The position numbers and the translations under genes were made by a program. From NCBI GenBank assembly GCA_037893245.1, contig JBAIAA010000414.1, forward strand, positions 1,960,001 through 2,024,000: 64,000 bases of DNA, in the 5' to 3' direction. Below, piece by piece: positions 10,200-20,436 of the stretch. How positions within the stretch are numbered: position 1 is the first letter of the stretch; each line of letters opens with the position of its first letter. Below the pieces are notes generated by a model. That model was given only the letters and a program-made list of their open reading frames with translations. It did no database searches and was not told the DNA's origin. This stretch comes from Crossaster papposus (Eukaryota; Echinodermata; Asteroidea; Velatida; Solasteridae).

Positions 10200-10433
10200 A
10201 CTGAAGGGCCAGTGCAAACAATTAAATATCTGGGTTTGGAAATCGATACTGTTCGCGCCCAAGTTAAAGTCCCACAGGAGAAAGTTACCAAAACATGTGG
10301 TCAAATTCATGCGTTTTTGAGTAAGACAAAGGCCACGCTTGTGTCAATGCAGTCGCTATTGGGTTCACTCAATTTCTTGTGCAGGGCTATTGCCCCGGGT
10401 CGTGCCTTTTTTCGGTCCAAGTGGGGTCACTGA
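10200..10433 (+). pseudogene. Ngaro reverse transcriptase/RNase H junction, copy A
   Basis: The frame contains QTIKYLGLEIDTVRAQVKVP, then KATLVSMQSLLGSLNFLCRAI and APGRAFFRSKWG. These are the end of the RT palm/thumb and the connection to RNase H in DIRS-group elements (LGxEIDT, SLxGxLNFxCRxIxPGRAF). The upstream catalytic part is absent. The coding sequence ends in DNA identical to a satellite monomer (10413-10446). Confidence 0.78.
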
Positions 10434-10446
10434 GATGAACCCAAAA
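10413..10446 (-). repeat. Single monomer piece of the 46-bp satellite
   Basis: GGTCCAAGTGGGGTCACTGA and the following GATGAACCCAAAA are the reverse complement of the repeated unit at 41133-41637. It sits exactly at the junction between Ngaro copy A and the GAGGTCGAC minisatellite. Confidence 0.8.
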
Positions 10447-10447
10447 T

Positions 10448-10743
10448 GAGGTCGACAGGGCGAGGTCGACAGGGCGAGGTCGACAGGGCGAGGTCGACAG
10501 GGCGAGGTCGACAGGGCGAGGTCGACAGGGAGAGGTCGACAGGGCGAGGTCGACAGGGCGAGGTCGACAGGGCGAGGTCGACAGGGCGAGGTCCAGGGCG
10601 AGGTCCAGGGCGAGGTCCAGGGCGAGGTCTAGGGCGAGGTCCAGGGCGAGGTCCAGGGCGAGGTCCAGGGCGAGGTCCAGGGCGAGGTCCAGGGCGAGGT
10701 CCAGGGCGAGGTCCAGGGCGAGGTCCATGGCGAGGTCCAGGGC
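10448..10743 (+). repeat. Minisatellite: ten 14-bp units then thirteen 12-bp units
   Basis: Ten copies of GAGGTCGACAGGGC (14 bp, starts at 10448 and every 14 bp to 10574) switch at 10588 to thirteen copies of GAGGTCCAGGGC (12 bp). One unit has TCT for TCC (10624) and one has CAT for CAG (10720). The array is open in several frames on both strands and produces false repeat proteins. It lies at the same place in the duplicated unit as the arrays at 48500 and 63093. Confidence 0.95.
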
Positions 10744-12974
10744 GCCAAGGCGCTGCCAGAAGTTGTGAATCTACATCTGTAGAATACTGTGCAAATTCCT
10801 TAATTGCATATCCCATACAAGGACAGGTGTTTGAAGCATAAACTGCCTTACACCTGCCAATCACGCTGCCAGAATTACACACTCTAATTAATTAATTAAT
10901 TAATTACACAGACAAATTAATCGTTGATTGGTTCTTGTCGCTCAGTTTATTCAACGTCATTGTTCTTTTTGTATTGGAACCTTTTTTGTATCGCAATATA
11001 CAAGCAAAAAGTAAAATGTGCTTATTAATTAAGATTATTTTTGCCCTCTTCCGCGATATTGATGTGATTTTGGTAATTTTAAATTAATTGATATTATAGG
11101 AGGCACTTACTTAAGATAACGCGCTCCAAATAATGCATAATGTCATAATTGCGATTTAGTTAAATTGTTACAAATGATTACCATATTTCTTACTGTTTTA
11201 AACAAACGACACCCCCGTAAAACCTAGTTTCAAAAACATGATCACTAGTGAACAAAAGCTAACAATGCCAAGAAGCATGAAAAAATGAATTGTTTTGTTT
11301 TTGTGGTTTTGTTGTCACAAGAAACAACTATAAAACTTTTAACATTATGCAGACAAATAATGACATCAGAGCAAATACATCTGTGAAATATAGATTCTCT
11401 TGGTTTTGTGGTTTACAGTATTTTAGTGGAAAAGTAACTGGAGTAAAACAATATGATGAATATTTTGAATATTTTGTTATAAGAGGAATAACACTTGCCA
11501 CAAATTCTAAGCTGATGTCATTTTGTGCAACATTATATTCGTGCAATACAAATATTATCAATGCATACATGTACGAATAACACTTATTTTCTAAGCTGAC
11601 ATTACTTGTGGAACTATAATTGAAATCCAAGTAACAAACTGTTTTCACATACGCTGTATTTATAATTTAGCAAGAAAAGTTTTCACAATGTTTCGTTATA
11701 TGGACCTTATTCAAGAGGAAGCCATTTTGGTTGTGTTCTCTGGATGTATCCGATAAATTGTGAATTGTTTAATGAGATGGTGCCAGACTGTTTTTGAATT
11801 CTAGCCTCACTTTCAATATTTGTTTGAAATGTGGCATAAAACATTAAGGTATGTTTAATCACAAATGTTTAAATATTCATCAGAGACGACTGGTGTTATT
11901 TGGTAATTAACTTTAGGTCATTGCTTTCATTTCTATCTGCAAGTTAAAACAAAACGACGATTTTTCCTCACTTTCAATTATTATGGCCGACTCGTGAATA
12001 CATCTCATAGTGACGGATGCTATTCGTAGCCCTGCATTGATGGCGAAAGTTATCCTTTAAAGGAGAATTTAACTTCAATTTAAAAAAGACCACCATGCCT
12101 TTTTTTTAAATAAATTAATCGGTAGGTTGTTGTACATATATGGGTGAACCCTTGTGTGTGTGATTGCGCCTATAATGTCGCTGTTAAAAAATAGGAAAAT
12201 CGGAGAGAAAATAAATTTAGTCTAAATTCGAGGCAGCTTCGGTTAAACTCTGCTACAATTTAGCATTGCGATATGATCAAATGTGCAAAATATAATTGGT
12301 ATTCTTTATAATAAGCAAAACAAAAACTAGTTAACCTCTTAAAGGTAGGATACACCATTTGCAGATATCTACCGAATTATTAAGAACTATCTTACTTTTT
12401 TGAAAATAAATATTGTCTCTGAAGAAGATCTTGTAAAGATCGAAATATTAGGCCCTCTTAACTCATTTGGTAAATATTGTTTGTTAGCATCCAGAAAAAC
12501 TATGCGCTATAGTAATTACAGTAATCCTGTAATTGTTTCGAAAAAAATGAATTTTATGAAAAAAATCACGATCGCCGGGAGGCGATCGTGGAAAAAACAA
12601 GAACAACATAACAACTGCGTGACGCAGGTTGAAAATTAACGCCGTTTTTCTGGCTTTTCTCAGCATCTATGATTGTAAAACTTCAGACAGGTCAGTTAAA
12701 CGATATTTTCTATCAAATACAACTCCCCAAATCCACCCATTCCTGATAATTTAAGCTATTACCAATGGTGTATTCTACCTTTAACATGTTGACAAAGTGA
12801 TTATAGTAACATTTCGGTTAACTGCGAAACACATTATTCCATAGAAACATTTTTTGGCAGTTTTATAACAATTCTAAAAGACTCGGGGTATTAATGTATA
12901 ATAAGGTTGTGCAATGATTTACATGTGACAACTAAAACAAGTACATTTCAAAATTAATATCAACAATGCAACAT
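10744..12974. repeat. Fibrinogen unit 1, left arm (conserved non-coding)
   Basis: From GCTGCCAGAAGTTGTG at about 10752 to the gene stop, this segment is collinear with 48571-50813 and nearly the same length (about 2.22 versus 2.24 kb). Its first 250 bp recur at 63812-64000. Short open frames, for example 11290-11580, are not conserved between copies because indels break them. It contains a (TTAA)n run at about 10885-10905 and a 438-bp foldback-type element at 12343-12780. Confidence 0.85.
12343..12780. mobile_element. Small non-autonomous element, TTAA target, family A
   Basis: Terminal inverted repeats AGGTAGGATACACCATTTG and AGGTAGAATACACCATTGG (right end read on the minus strand), flanked on both sides by TTAA. 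It has no coding capacity. An internal perfect hairpin, CACGATCGCC-GGGA-GGCGATCGTG, lies near 12565. Related copies are at 50198-50622 and 39452-39790, with partial copies at 38380-38515 and 43105-43249. TTAA targets fit piggyBac- or Kolobok-type transposases; which one is unknown. Confidence 0.8.
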
Positions 12975-14042
12975 TCATGGTCCAATTTCACGCGTTTTCA
13001 TGCTACATGCTTTCATGGAATAACCTGAATTCCATGAGCTCCATAGCACGCCTTTGTAACGATCTGCATTCTTGTATGGGTAATATACACCATTTAAGTG
13101 AGAATAATAACAGTTATTAAACCACCAGGCTCCTTCGCACACAGATTGTGCACAACTATTGTTCTGTGACGCATCATTGTCACGATCCTTTGTTGAAAAG
13201 GGATGTCCTTTTTGATAAAACTTAGTATTTCCCTGATACCCAAGAGAGTCGCCGGCAGTGCTGCTGGCAACGTATTGGTTATAATTTAGATTGTACCCAC
13301 CCGGGGATATTTGAAAATCTAAGTAGTTTGCCCATGCCGTGTTGCCCTCCCAGCCCTCTAAATCAACTCGTAGCTCCCATGTTCCACGTAAATCGTCGGA
13401 CGTCAGAGTCACCAAGTTGTCATTACCCAACCAGAACTCACCAGACAGATTGCCAAAGCCAGACTGGTAGTCGGTCCAGTTACGGTAGAAGTCCACGCTG
13501 CCATCTTGTCGCCTCTGAAACACGATCCATCCCCCGCCGTCAGTTTCCATGTCACAGTAGACACGAAGATCGTCATTGCAGAATTTCCCTGGGTAGATTG
13601 TGTAGATACCGCTTGAACGATAACCAGCATCTAAGAGCATCTTGCAACTTTTGTAGCGATTCAAGGAACTACCAGCCAGTGAGTAGCAAGGAGTGTCCTC
13701 ATCTGCATCAAAGTACACACTCTTTTGAGTTGCATTGAAGTAGTCGAGATGCTGCCGTCTTATGGCAAGGTTTAACTCGCACATGTTACTGCAGTCATTA
13801 AAGTTAAAAGATTTGCAATGTTGATCCATGCTGCATTCACGTCCGCAGATGACACGAGATCGTACAATTTTGGTTGCAAACGCAAAGCCTTTTAGGGCGC
13901 GATTTTCTGCGGCATAAAACGAATGTTTCCCTGTATAGGAAGTTTCATATCCAGAGACGGACGAGGTAGCTCCCTGACTTGTGATAAATATTATGTGAAA
14001 TAGTTGCAACCCAGTAAAGGTCAGTTTCGCCATTGCTTCCAT
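12975..14042 (-). CDS. Secreted PAN/apple plus fibrinogen-domain protein, paralogue 1
   Basis: A 355-residue intronless frame. The first 27 or so residues form a signal peptide (MEAMAKLTFTGLQLFHIIFI). Residues about 45-112 form a PAN/apple-like domain with Cys spacing CGRECSMDQHCKSFNFNDCSNMCEL. Residues about 130-355 are a fibrinogen C-terminal domain: VYCDMETDGGGWIVFQRR, FGNLSGEFWLGND, the calcium-loop type DRDND, GAWWFNNC and SHLNGVYY. In other animals this class binds sugars or acetylated ligands outside the cell, often in immunity or adhesion; the ligand here is unknown. It uniquely carries two extra cysteine-region residues (NNSCAQSVCEGAWWF). The first ATG has G at -3 and +4, and an ATTATAC-type A/T box lies about 60 bp upstream. 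Paralogues 2 and 3 lie on the same strand. Confidence 0.9.
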   Translation of the reverse strand: MEAMAKLTFTGLQLFHIIFITSQGATSSVSGYETSYTGKHSFYAAENRALKGFAFATKIVRSRVICGRECSMDQHCKSFNFNDCSNMCELNLAIRRQHLDYFNATQKSVYFDADEDTPCYSLAGSSLNRYKSCKMLLDAGYRSSGIYTIYPGKFCNDDLRVYCDMETDGGGWIVFQRRQDGSVDFYRNWTDYQSGFGNLSGEFWLGNDNLVTLTSDDLRGTWELRVDLEGWEGNTAWANYLDFQISPGGYNLNYNQYVASSTAGDSLGYQGNTKFYQKGHPFSTKDRDNDASQNNSCAQSVCEGAWWFNNCYYSHLNGVYYPYKNADRYKGVLWSSWNSGYSMKACSMKTREIGP

Positions 14043-14320
14043 TACTTAAAGGATTCGTTAAAATCAGATGACTTAACGTCGATCACAGTTTGTTTTATTT
14101 GTTTTTGTATAATGTGCGCCACATATAGTTGAATTCACGGGAAGAAAATCCAGCGATTTGTCGTGTCTGATTGAACTATCCACAATGGTTGTTCAACGAC
14201 TACGAGTCAAGCCGTACTGCTTTCGGCTGCTGTCCTCTCTATACAAATGCTAGGATGTTTCTGTGCTACAGAGGCCTGGCGATGGTGGGACTTGGTATAG
14301 TTTACAGAAAGGAATGGGTT
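14043..14320. promoter_or_regulatory. Conserved 5' flank of fibrinogen paralogue 1
   Basis: The bases upstream of the start (CCTTTAAGTAATGG around the ATG, read on the minus strand) and the following 250 bp are shared with paralogue 2 at 46735-47040. A TATA-like ATTATACAAAA, read toward the gene, is at about 14100-14112 and is also present at about 46785. Conservation may only reflect recent duplication, so the promoter call is tentative. A 74-codon plus-strand frame here is broken by a stop in copy 2 and is not a gene. Confidence 0.45.
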
Positions 14321-15245
14321 GAGGAAGACAACATGTATCTCTCATTCTCTCTGATTGGTTATCCAAGTGAGTACGTCATTGAGGTCAGTGGCTAGTAATT
14401 GGTCAGTATTCCCGCAGTTACAAACCGTATAGTCTTTGATTGTCTAATGTTTTATTGTAAGCTGATTACCTCGTCGGTCAGTTAGATTCTGGATAAACGT
14501 TAAGCGCTGAACTGCACTCTTCGTTCGTTTTAATTAATTGTCGTCATGCAACAATAATTGCCGACAAGATGTAATTAACGGAAGTGGGCTGCGCTCCATG
14601 TAAGAACATTGATGAGCAGCCCAGCGCCAGTTATGATGTTTAAGAATCAGGGTCACTACTTGCACAGTAAACAGCCGTCCACAACTTCAACCAATAGTTT
14701 GTGCGGGGAAACTTCTTGGCCCATCGCCAAGTAATAACCGCGGGAACTTAGCGCAAGACGGCAGATTGTCATGGAGACGGAATTCTAGTACCAATTAGAT
14801 CATCGATCTAAAAAAGCTAATAAAGGCTTAATAAATATGGTCACCCAAAACAAGGATGGTTGTATAGTGGCATTGTTGTCAAAGAAAACAATGCGACGTA
14901 CAGTGTCGGCTTGTCAATATTTATGTTAAGTTTCTGCCTATACATAAATATTGTACATATTTTCTTTAACTTCTAATTATCAGTAACAATCTTCGAAATA
15001 TACTAATTCTTTGATTTGAGATGGTTTTATATCCTTTAAGGATTTGTTTAAGTGTTAAGTTGCTTTTGCTCTTGATAATCCCCGACGTGGCGCACTCAGC
15101 TTAGGGACGAACACGTACTCGGCCGATTGTGTTCCCAATAGCCAGACGCCACTTTTTTTCTTTTTTTTTAGGACTAAACATGACATAGTTGCCGTCTCAC
15201 ATTCAATATGAAAATGGATTTACAAATCACAAGTGGCGTGTATTG
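14318..15245 (+). repeat. Left arm of a 0.94-kb inverted duplication
   Basis: This segment is the reverse complement of 18676-19626. Shared blocks include AAACGTTAAGCGCTGAA, CAGCCGTCCACAACTTCAAC, GATCATCGATCTAAAAAAGC, GTAGGGAC-type GCTTAGGGACGAACACGT and GCCGTCTCACATTCAATAT. The outer part is fibrinogen-unit 5' flank, so the fibrinogen unit itself has been inverted-duplicated, without its gene. Confidence 0.88.
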
Positions 15246-15249
15246 TTTA

Positions 15250-15649
15250 AAGCAGAATCAGTGTAAACAAATATCGGATGTCATGTGAATATACACGAAA
15301 CGAAATATCACAAGCTTGTGGTTTTACGTAGGCCTATATGTTGTAGTAGTAGTATGGCAAATATATTGTATTATGAACAGAAATGCTGTTTTTCAAAATG
15401 ATTTTTTTTCAGGTGCAAGATGAATAACTGGCAGTAAAACATTGATAGAAAAGTATCACAATTGAATTTAGGAATGTTTAGAAGATCTTGGGTTGGGATT
15501 GTACGTTAATAGCCGATAGCTCACTCGTTCTGTTTATTTTATTACATAAATACACAAGAATATATCCATTAATATTTAAACGAAGGTCCATTAATATAAA
15601 TATGTTAAGGGCCGAGTTCTGAAGGCATGCTGATTTCGTTATCATTAGA
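15250..15649. repeat. Left half of a target region also present at 20437-20780
   Basis: From CTTGTGGTTTTACGTAGG to GCATGCTGATTTCGTTATC this is a direct copy of 20437-20780. The right half of the same region is 18304-18676. The two halves are contiguous at 20437-21155. Confidence 0.85.
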
Positions 15650-16327
15650 GTGGGTCCACGTAAATATTTTATATAAGTGTCCTCGGCAATTAAAAAAAAC
15701 AAATTATATGAAAGCTAGGACTTGGTAAGCAAGTAACCAAAATAGCCAAAATAGCCAGTTTTGGGCCCGCCAAAACAGTTTTTTAGCTTATTTTTAAAAA
15801 TTCACCCAGCCAAAATGCAAAATTATATCACCAAATCAACTATATCATTACAGAGAATTAGCATTGCCCTTAATTGAGAACCAAATTAAATGTTTTAGAT
15901 GTCACCCATATGCTATTTTTAGAACATGCGTTAAAGCATGTTTTTAGAACTTGTAAAATTGTAATTTTTACCCTTTTTTTATCCCTCAACTTGCCAGGAG
16001 TCTCATAATATTTTCCTTTTGGATTTGATTATAGCTTGCATTGTTCTTTTCATATCTGGTGAGAACAGTTTGGGAGATTGTATCCTCTTTAGGCAGTACT
16101 GCATCAAAAATAATCATTTTCCCAAAGTTTGAAGTAATAATACACACACAAATTGTACTTCTATGAATATGGCTCCGTTTTGAGGGGCGACATGCTTAAA
16201 GAGGCTATTGGGTTCTGTATAAATAATGCTTTAGTTTGGGTTCTGAATAAATAATGTTTTAGTTCACAACAAGTATTGTTTCCTCTTTTTATATGCCACT
16301 AATACAATGTTTTCAGAAAATGGTATA

Positions 16328-17653
16328 GGGCAATTCCACGGTAACTCGCGTTACATTTAATGGGACCAGGAAATGATTTTCAAGCTACTACTCTGCTAGT
16401 CAGGGTCATTGGAGGTAGATTTTTACTCTGCTTCAATGTGAATATTCAAGTTACTGAACAGCCAAAGAAAGACCAAAAATGTACCTTTGTTTAATTTTGA
16501 GGAGACATTTAATATCGGTAACTCGCGTTACAAAAATAGGACATAGCTATAAAGCTGAGGACAGTTTATTTAAAATTCTCCTCATACCAACATATCAGAA
16601 CCTAAATAATTATGTTTTTTCACAATGTGGGTGTGTTAGTGACAACATTAAAGTCAAATATTGATGTGGTTTTTAAGCATTAGATAGATTACAGAGAGCC
16701 TACATGTTGGTAACTCGCGTTACGGTAACTAGCGTTACACTTTGTCCACAAATAAAAGTGAAACACTACACAGTGATTGTGGGTTTTTAACTTTTAATTT
16801 CTACAACTTCAAGCAATCTCAAACATAGTTTTAACAGAACAAGCCACAAAGCCTTAAAAATTAGTGGCATTAGTGTGATTTTTATAGTGCCAAAAGACAC
16901 ACATTTGCCTATGTACAATGTACACATGCATGGGTTGAAAGAACAATTGTTATTCTTCCATTATTAATAAAGGGTTATGATCTTAAAACCAATCTTTTGT
17001 GACATTGGTGTATTTCCAATGAAGAGGGTAATGATGGAAATCACTCAAAAACAAACAAAATGGCTACATTTTATGGTAACTCGCGTTACATGTCGGTAAC
17101 TCGCGTTACATAGTAACTCGCGTTACACATTTTGTGAGAGTATTACCTAATAATGGAAAGGATGTTATGCTTTTTTCTTTTACTGACAGTTCTGAAGTGA
17201 ATCAAATTTAGAAAATATCATACTGTACTTAATCAATTTCATCTATGTGTTTAGAAAGGAGAACAAAATGATGTTTTGGTAACTCGCGTTACATCGTTCC
17301 AATACCATAAACTGAGGCCATCATGTGACTTACTAGCAATGGAACATTGATTTTTGTTCACATAAGTTTAATAATACTCGGTTCCCTAACTACTTATCAG
17401 ATGAATCAATAAGAAAAACTGTTTTTTCTTTAAAATATCAGTTTATTTCACAATTAACTTTTTTTTCTTAATTCAGAGCATAAAATTTATCGTTTACAAA
17501 TTCAAGCGTATTTTGAAAAATACTTGACGTATTTATTAAAAAAAATCTTTCCAATGAACTAGAGTTTGTACTCGACAGTGGCAGATAATTAAATGTTTCT
17601 TATCTTGAAATTTTTTTTTTTTTGGTTTTGTCCAGTCTCCTGTGGAATTGCCC
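16328..17653. mobile_element. Nested 1.33-kb element with GGGCAATTCCAC termini
   Basis: A 12-bp perfect inverted repeat GGGCAATTCCAC (16328-16339; complement at 17642-17653), or 13 bp with the flanking A/T, bounds a non-coding segment that separates the two arms of the surrounding foldback. Inside are eight copies of GTAACTCGCGTTAC. The first is only one base away from the left terminus. No clear target-site duplication was seen. Confidence 0.65.
16341..17292 (+). repeat. Eight dispersed copies of quasi-palindrome GTAACTCGCGTTAC
   Basis: Exact copies start at 16341, 16518, 16710, 17076, 17096, 17113 and 17279, with a one-base variant (TAGC core) at 16725. Each has 5-bp arms GTAAC/GTTAC around a TCGC core. 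All eight keep the core in the same orientation, and most are preceded by G and followed by A. Spacing is irregular: tight clusters at 16710-16738 and 17076-17126, and singles elsewhere. The sequence between them is unrelated. Confidence 0.93.
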
Positions 17654-18303
17654 TGGAAATGCTGTGGAGGGGGTTAGTCTAGATTTTCGCCGTTAAAAGT
17701 GCTGCTTATTCAGTAGGAGTAATTCACAGGCCTACAACTCACTCTTATAATTTGAAAAAGGCGCTAGATTCATAAAAGTATTCTTGTTTGTGTGTATTAT
17801 AACTTCAAACTGAAGAAAAAATTCAAATTTCATTTTTCAATTTTTTTGGGAAAATGACAATTTTTAATGCAGTACTGCCTTTTCTCACCAGATATGAAAA
17901 CAACAATGTTGGCTCTAATCAAATCCAAACGGAAAATATTCTGAGACCCCTGGCAAAACCGCTGGTTAAAAGTTGCTATTTTACAAGTTCTAAAAACATG
18001 TTTTAACGCATGTTCTAAACATAGCATAATGGTTACATTTGAAACATTATTTTTTTTTCGAGTAAGGGCAAGAATGATACTTTGTAATGATATAGTTGAT
18101 TTTGTGATAAAATTGTGTATTTTGGCTGGGTGATTTAAAAAATAAACCAAAAAAACTGTTTTTGCGGCCGCAAAACTGGCTAAAAATGGCCAAAACAAAA
18201 ATTGACCTGTTACCATGGCAACGGGCCATATAATTGTTGTAGTTCTATTTTGTTTACTTGCTTACCTAGTCGTTTCATATTAATAAAAAATGAGTGGCCC
18301 CAC

Positions 18304-18676
18304 AACTTACTTTCATTGCCATTAATAATTTATCCTTAGCTTTAAACCTTCACAATGCATTTTCCTACCGTTTTTATTTGGTAGGCCTACTGGGACATCG
18401 CATTAGCGCAACATGGGTAGTCGTAAAAACACGGAACGTTTCGTAACTATTTTTGTTCTAACAAAACGATGGTTCGCTAACAGTAAGCATAGCATTTTTT
18501 TATTTTAGGTTAAACCAAAAACAAAATTGACTATGGTGAATATAATTTTCTAAAAACTCACTTCAGCGGCCGTCAATAAAAACAAGCTGTAAACAAGTGT
18601 AAATAAATGCAGAGTTTTAACTTTCAGTGGAGTTTTAAATGGTAACTTGAGCAGACGAAACCCCTTCAGTACTCAA
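18304..18676. repeat. Right half of the duplicated target region
   Basis: From AACTTACTTTCATTGCC to CAGTACTCAATAC this matches 20785-21155 in direct orientation, with about one difference per 15 bases by eye. Landmarks are CTGGGACATCGCATTAGCG and CAGCGGCCGTCAATAAAAAC. Confidence 0.85.
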
Positions 18677-19626
18677 TACACGCCAATTGTGATTTGTAAA
18701 TCTATATTGAATGTGAGACGGCAACTATGTCAGGTTTATTCCGAAATTTAAAATAAAATAACAAGTGGCGTCTGGCTATTGGGAACAAAATCGGCCGGGT
18801 ACGTGTTCGTCCCTAAGCTGAGTGCGCCACGTAGGGGATTACCAAGAGCAAAAGCAACTTAACACTTAACACAAAAACAACCTAACACAACAAAAAAGTC
18901 CTTAGAGGATATAAAACCATCTCAAATAAAAAAAAAATAGTCTATTTCAAAGATTATTACTGATAATTATAAGTTGAAGAAAATATGTACAATATTTATG
19001 TATAGGCAGAAACTTAACATAAATATTGACAAGCCTACACTGTACGTCGCAAGGTTTCTTTGATAACAATGCCACTATACAACCATCCTTGTTTTGGGTG
19101 ACCCTATTTCAGCCTTTATTAGCTTTTTTAGATCGATGATCTAATTGGTGCTAGAATTCGGTCTCCATGACAATCGGCTGTCTTGTGCTAAGTTCCCGCA
19201 GTCAATCAATACTTGGCGATGGGCCAAGACGTTTTCCCGCACAAGCTACCGGTTGAAGTTGTGGACGGCTGTTCACTGCGCAAGTAGTGACCCTGATTCT
19301 GAAGTACCCAACTGGCGCTGGACTGCTCGTCAATGTTCCTACATCATGCAGCGCAGTCAACTTACTTTAATTTTACTTCTTGTGAACAATAAATTTTTGC
19401 AGGACGACAATTAATAAAACGAATTAAGAGTTTACTTCGGCGCTTAACGTTTATTCAAAATCTCACAGACCAATGAGGTTATCAGCTTACGATAAAACAT
19501 CAGCCAAAGGCTACGGTTTGAAACTGCGGGAATACAGACCAATTACTAGTCACTGACGTAAATTACGTACTCACTTGAATAACCCTTCAGAGAGAATGAG
19601 GAATACACACGGTCTGCCTCATAGCC
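18676..19626 (-). repeat. Right arm of the 0.94-kb inverted duplication
   Basis: Reverse complement of 14318-15245. It ends outward in fibrinogen-unit 5' flank (minus-strand landmark TATTCAAGTGAGTACGT) but no fibrinogen coding sequence follows. Confidence 0.88.
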
Positions 19627-20436
19627 ATCCTGAGCCACGCAGAGTTTAACGGGCTCTTGAATTATCGCCCTCAAACCCTGCGGACATTCGCAGCAATCAT
19701 TAAACAAGTTGGCCCAATACATGATATGAACGTCCACCCCTGGTAAACTGACAATTTCTACCACTGTACTTATTGGCGTTTACGTAGCTGTTCAGTCTTT
19801 TATGTTTCTTATTCTGTATAATAGCAAAGTTTTATTTCAAGTTCTGTACGTTAATTTCTAAAAAATTTCCGATTAATTTTAATTTTTACGTGGAGGATGA
19901 ACATTAGTGAGAACACCTCAGATGTCCAAGCGAATGTACCAATAGAAATGGGCGTTGCGGTTCGCATGCCTTGGGCTGTTTTTCGAACCCCAGTTTTGTC
20001 TTCGTCTCAGGCTTCATTCATACAGTTTAGCAATAGTCTGTATAGCCAGAACAGAGCCAAAGCCAGGGGTTTGAAAAACGGCCTTGGTATGTTTGTAACG
20101 GAGGCTCCGATTGGGCGCATGAATCTTTGTGCTAATAACCACGGATCTTGCCGAATGGCCGCAGGGGTTTGAGCAAAGAAGTTGAAATTCATTGCCATAA
20201 ACAAAAAAACAACAAAAACTAGCAACAAATTTATGTGCGCTTCGATGAGTCTTCATTTGATTTCATCAATTGTAGGAAGGGGGTATTTTTCTTAATCACC
20301 CGTTCTCCCGCGAGCACATGCGCCCTGTTATACCCGTGTTACATGCTCAACAGCAATACAATAGAGCGGCCACGCGTGCTTGAACGCATTGTGTCGAACG
20401 GCTGTGGATGACGACCACGCAACGAGTATTCTATCT
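19627..20436. other. Non-coding, unrecognised
   Basis: A 91-codon plus-strand frame (19897-20172) has no recognisable domain, no close copy in the window to test conservation, and no supporting splice or start context. I do not call it a gene. Confidence 0.4.

Larger units (their letters stand above)
8022..10433 (+). mobile_element. Ngaro-type DIRS retrotransposon, copy A (truncated)
   Basis: Homology to the minus-strand copy at 41640-45393 starts at GATAAAATACGTTATACTTG and continues through a non-coding leader, Gag and part of reverse transcriptase. It carries a long proline/arginine-rich Gag N-terminus, a Gag C-terminus with a CCCH finger, and an RT piece ending GRAFFRSKWG. It is interrupted by a SINE (9812-10187). 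It is cut off at about 10433, where RNase H and tyrosine recombinase should follow, by a satellite monomer and a minisatellite. The Ngaro rather than classical DIRS1 call comes from the SGNH-hydrolase remnant in copy B. Confidence 0.8.
15650..18303. mobile_element. Long-armed foldback DNA element, 2.65 kb
   Basis: Ends are GTGGGTCCAC (15650-15659) and GTGGCCCCAC (18294-18303). Behind them are long inverted arms, about 15650-16190 and 17655-18303. The arms share GGTAAGCAAGTAAC, AACATGCGTTAAAGCATG, TTTCCTTTTGGATTTGATTA and GGCAGTACTGCATC. The element has no coding frame. The contiguous paralogous sequence at 20437-21155 lacks it, which independently fixes its borders. A solo arm of the same family is at 47644-48328. 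The transposase type is not identified. Confidence 0.85.

Noticed and set aside
10387-10882. Repeat-protein frames over the GAGGTC minisatellite
   Set aside because: Same cause; open on both strands, and not conserved in units 3 and 4.
11290-11580. 96-codon frame in the unit left arm
   Set aside because: The collinear copy at 49150-49400 has indels that shift the frame.
14171-14395. 74-codon plus-strand gene upstream of paralogue 1
   Set aside because: The homologous frame in unit 2 has an in-frame stop, and the inverted copy near 19.6 kb is diverged at the start. Conservation follows DNA duplication, not protein.
19897-20172. 91-codon plus-strand gene
   Set aside because: No recognisable domain and no conservation evidence in the window. 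I left it as unassigned rather than calling it.
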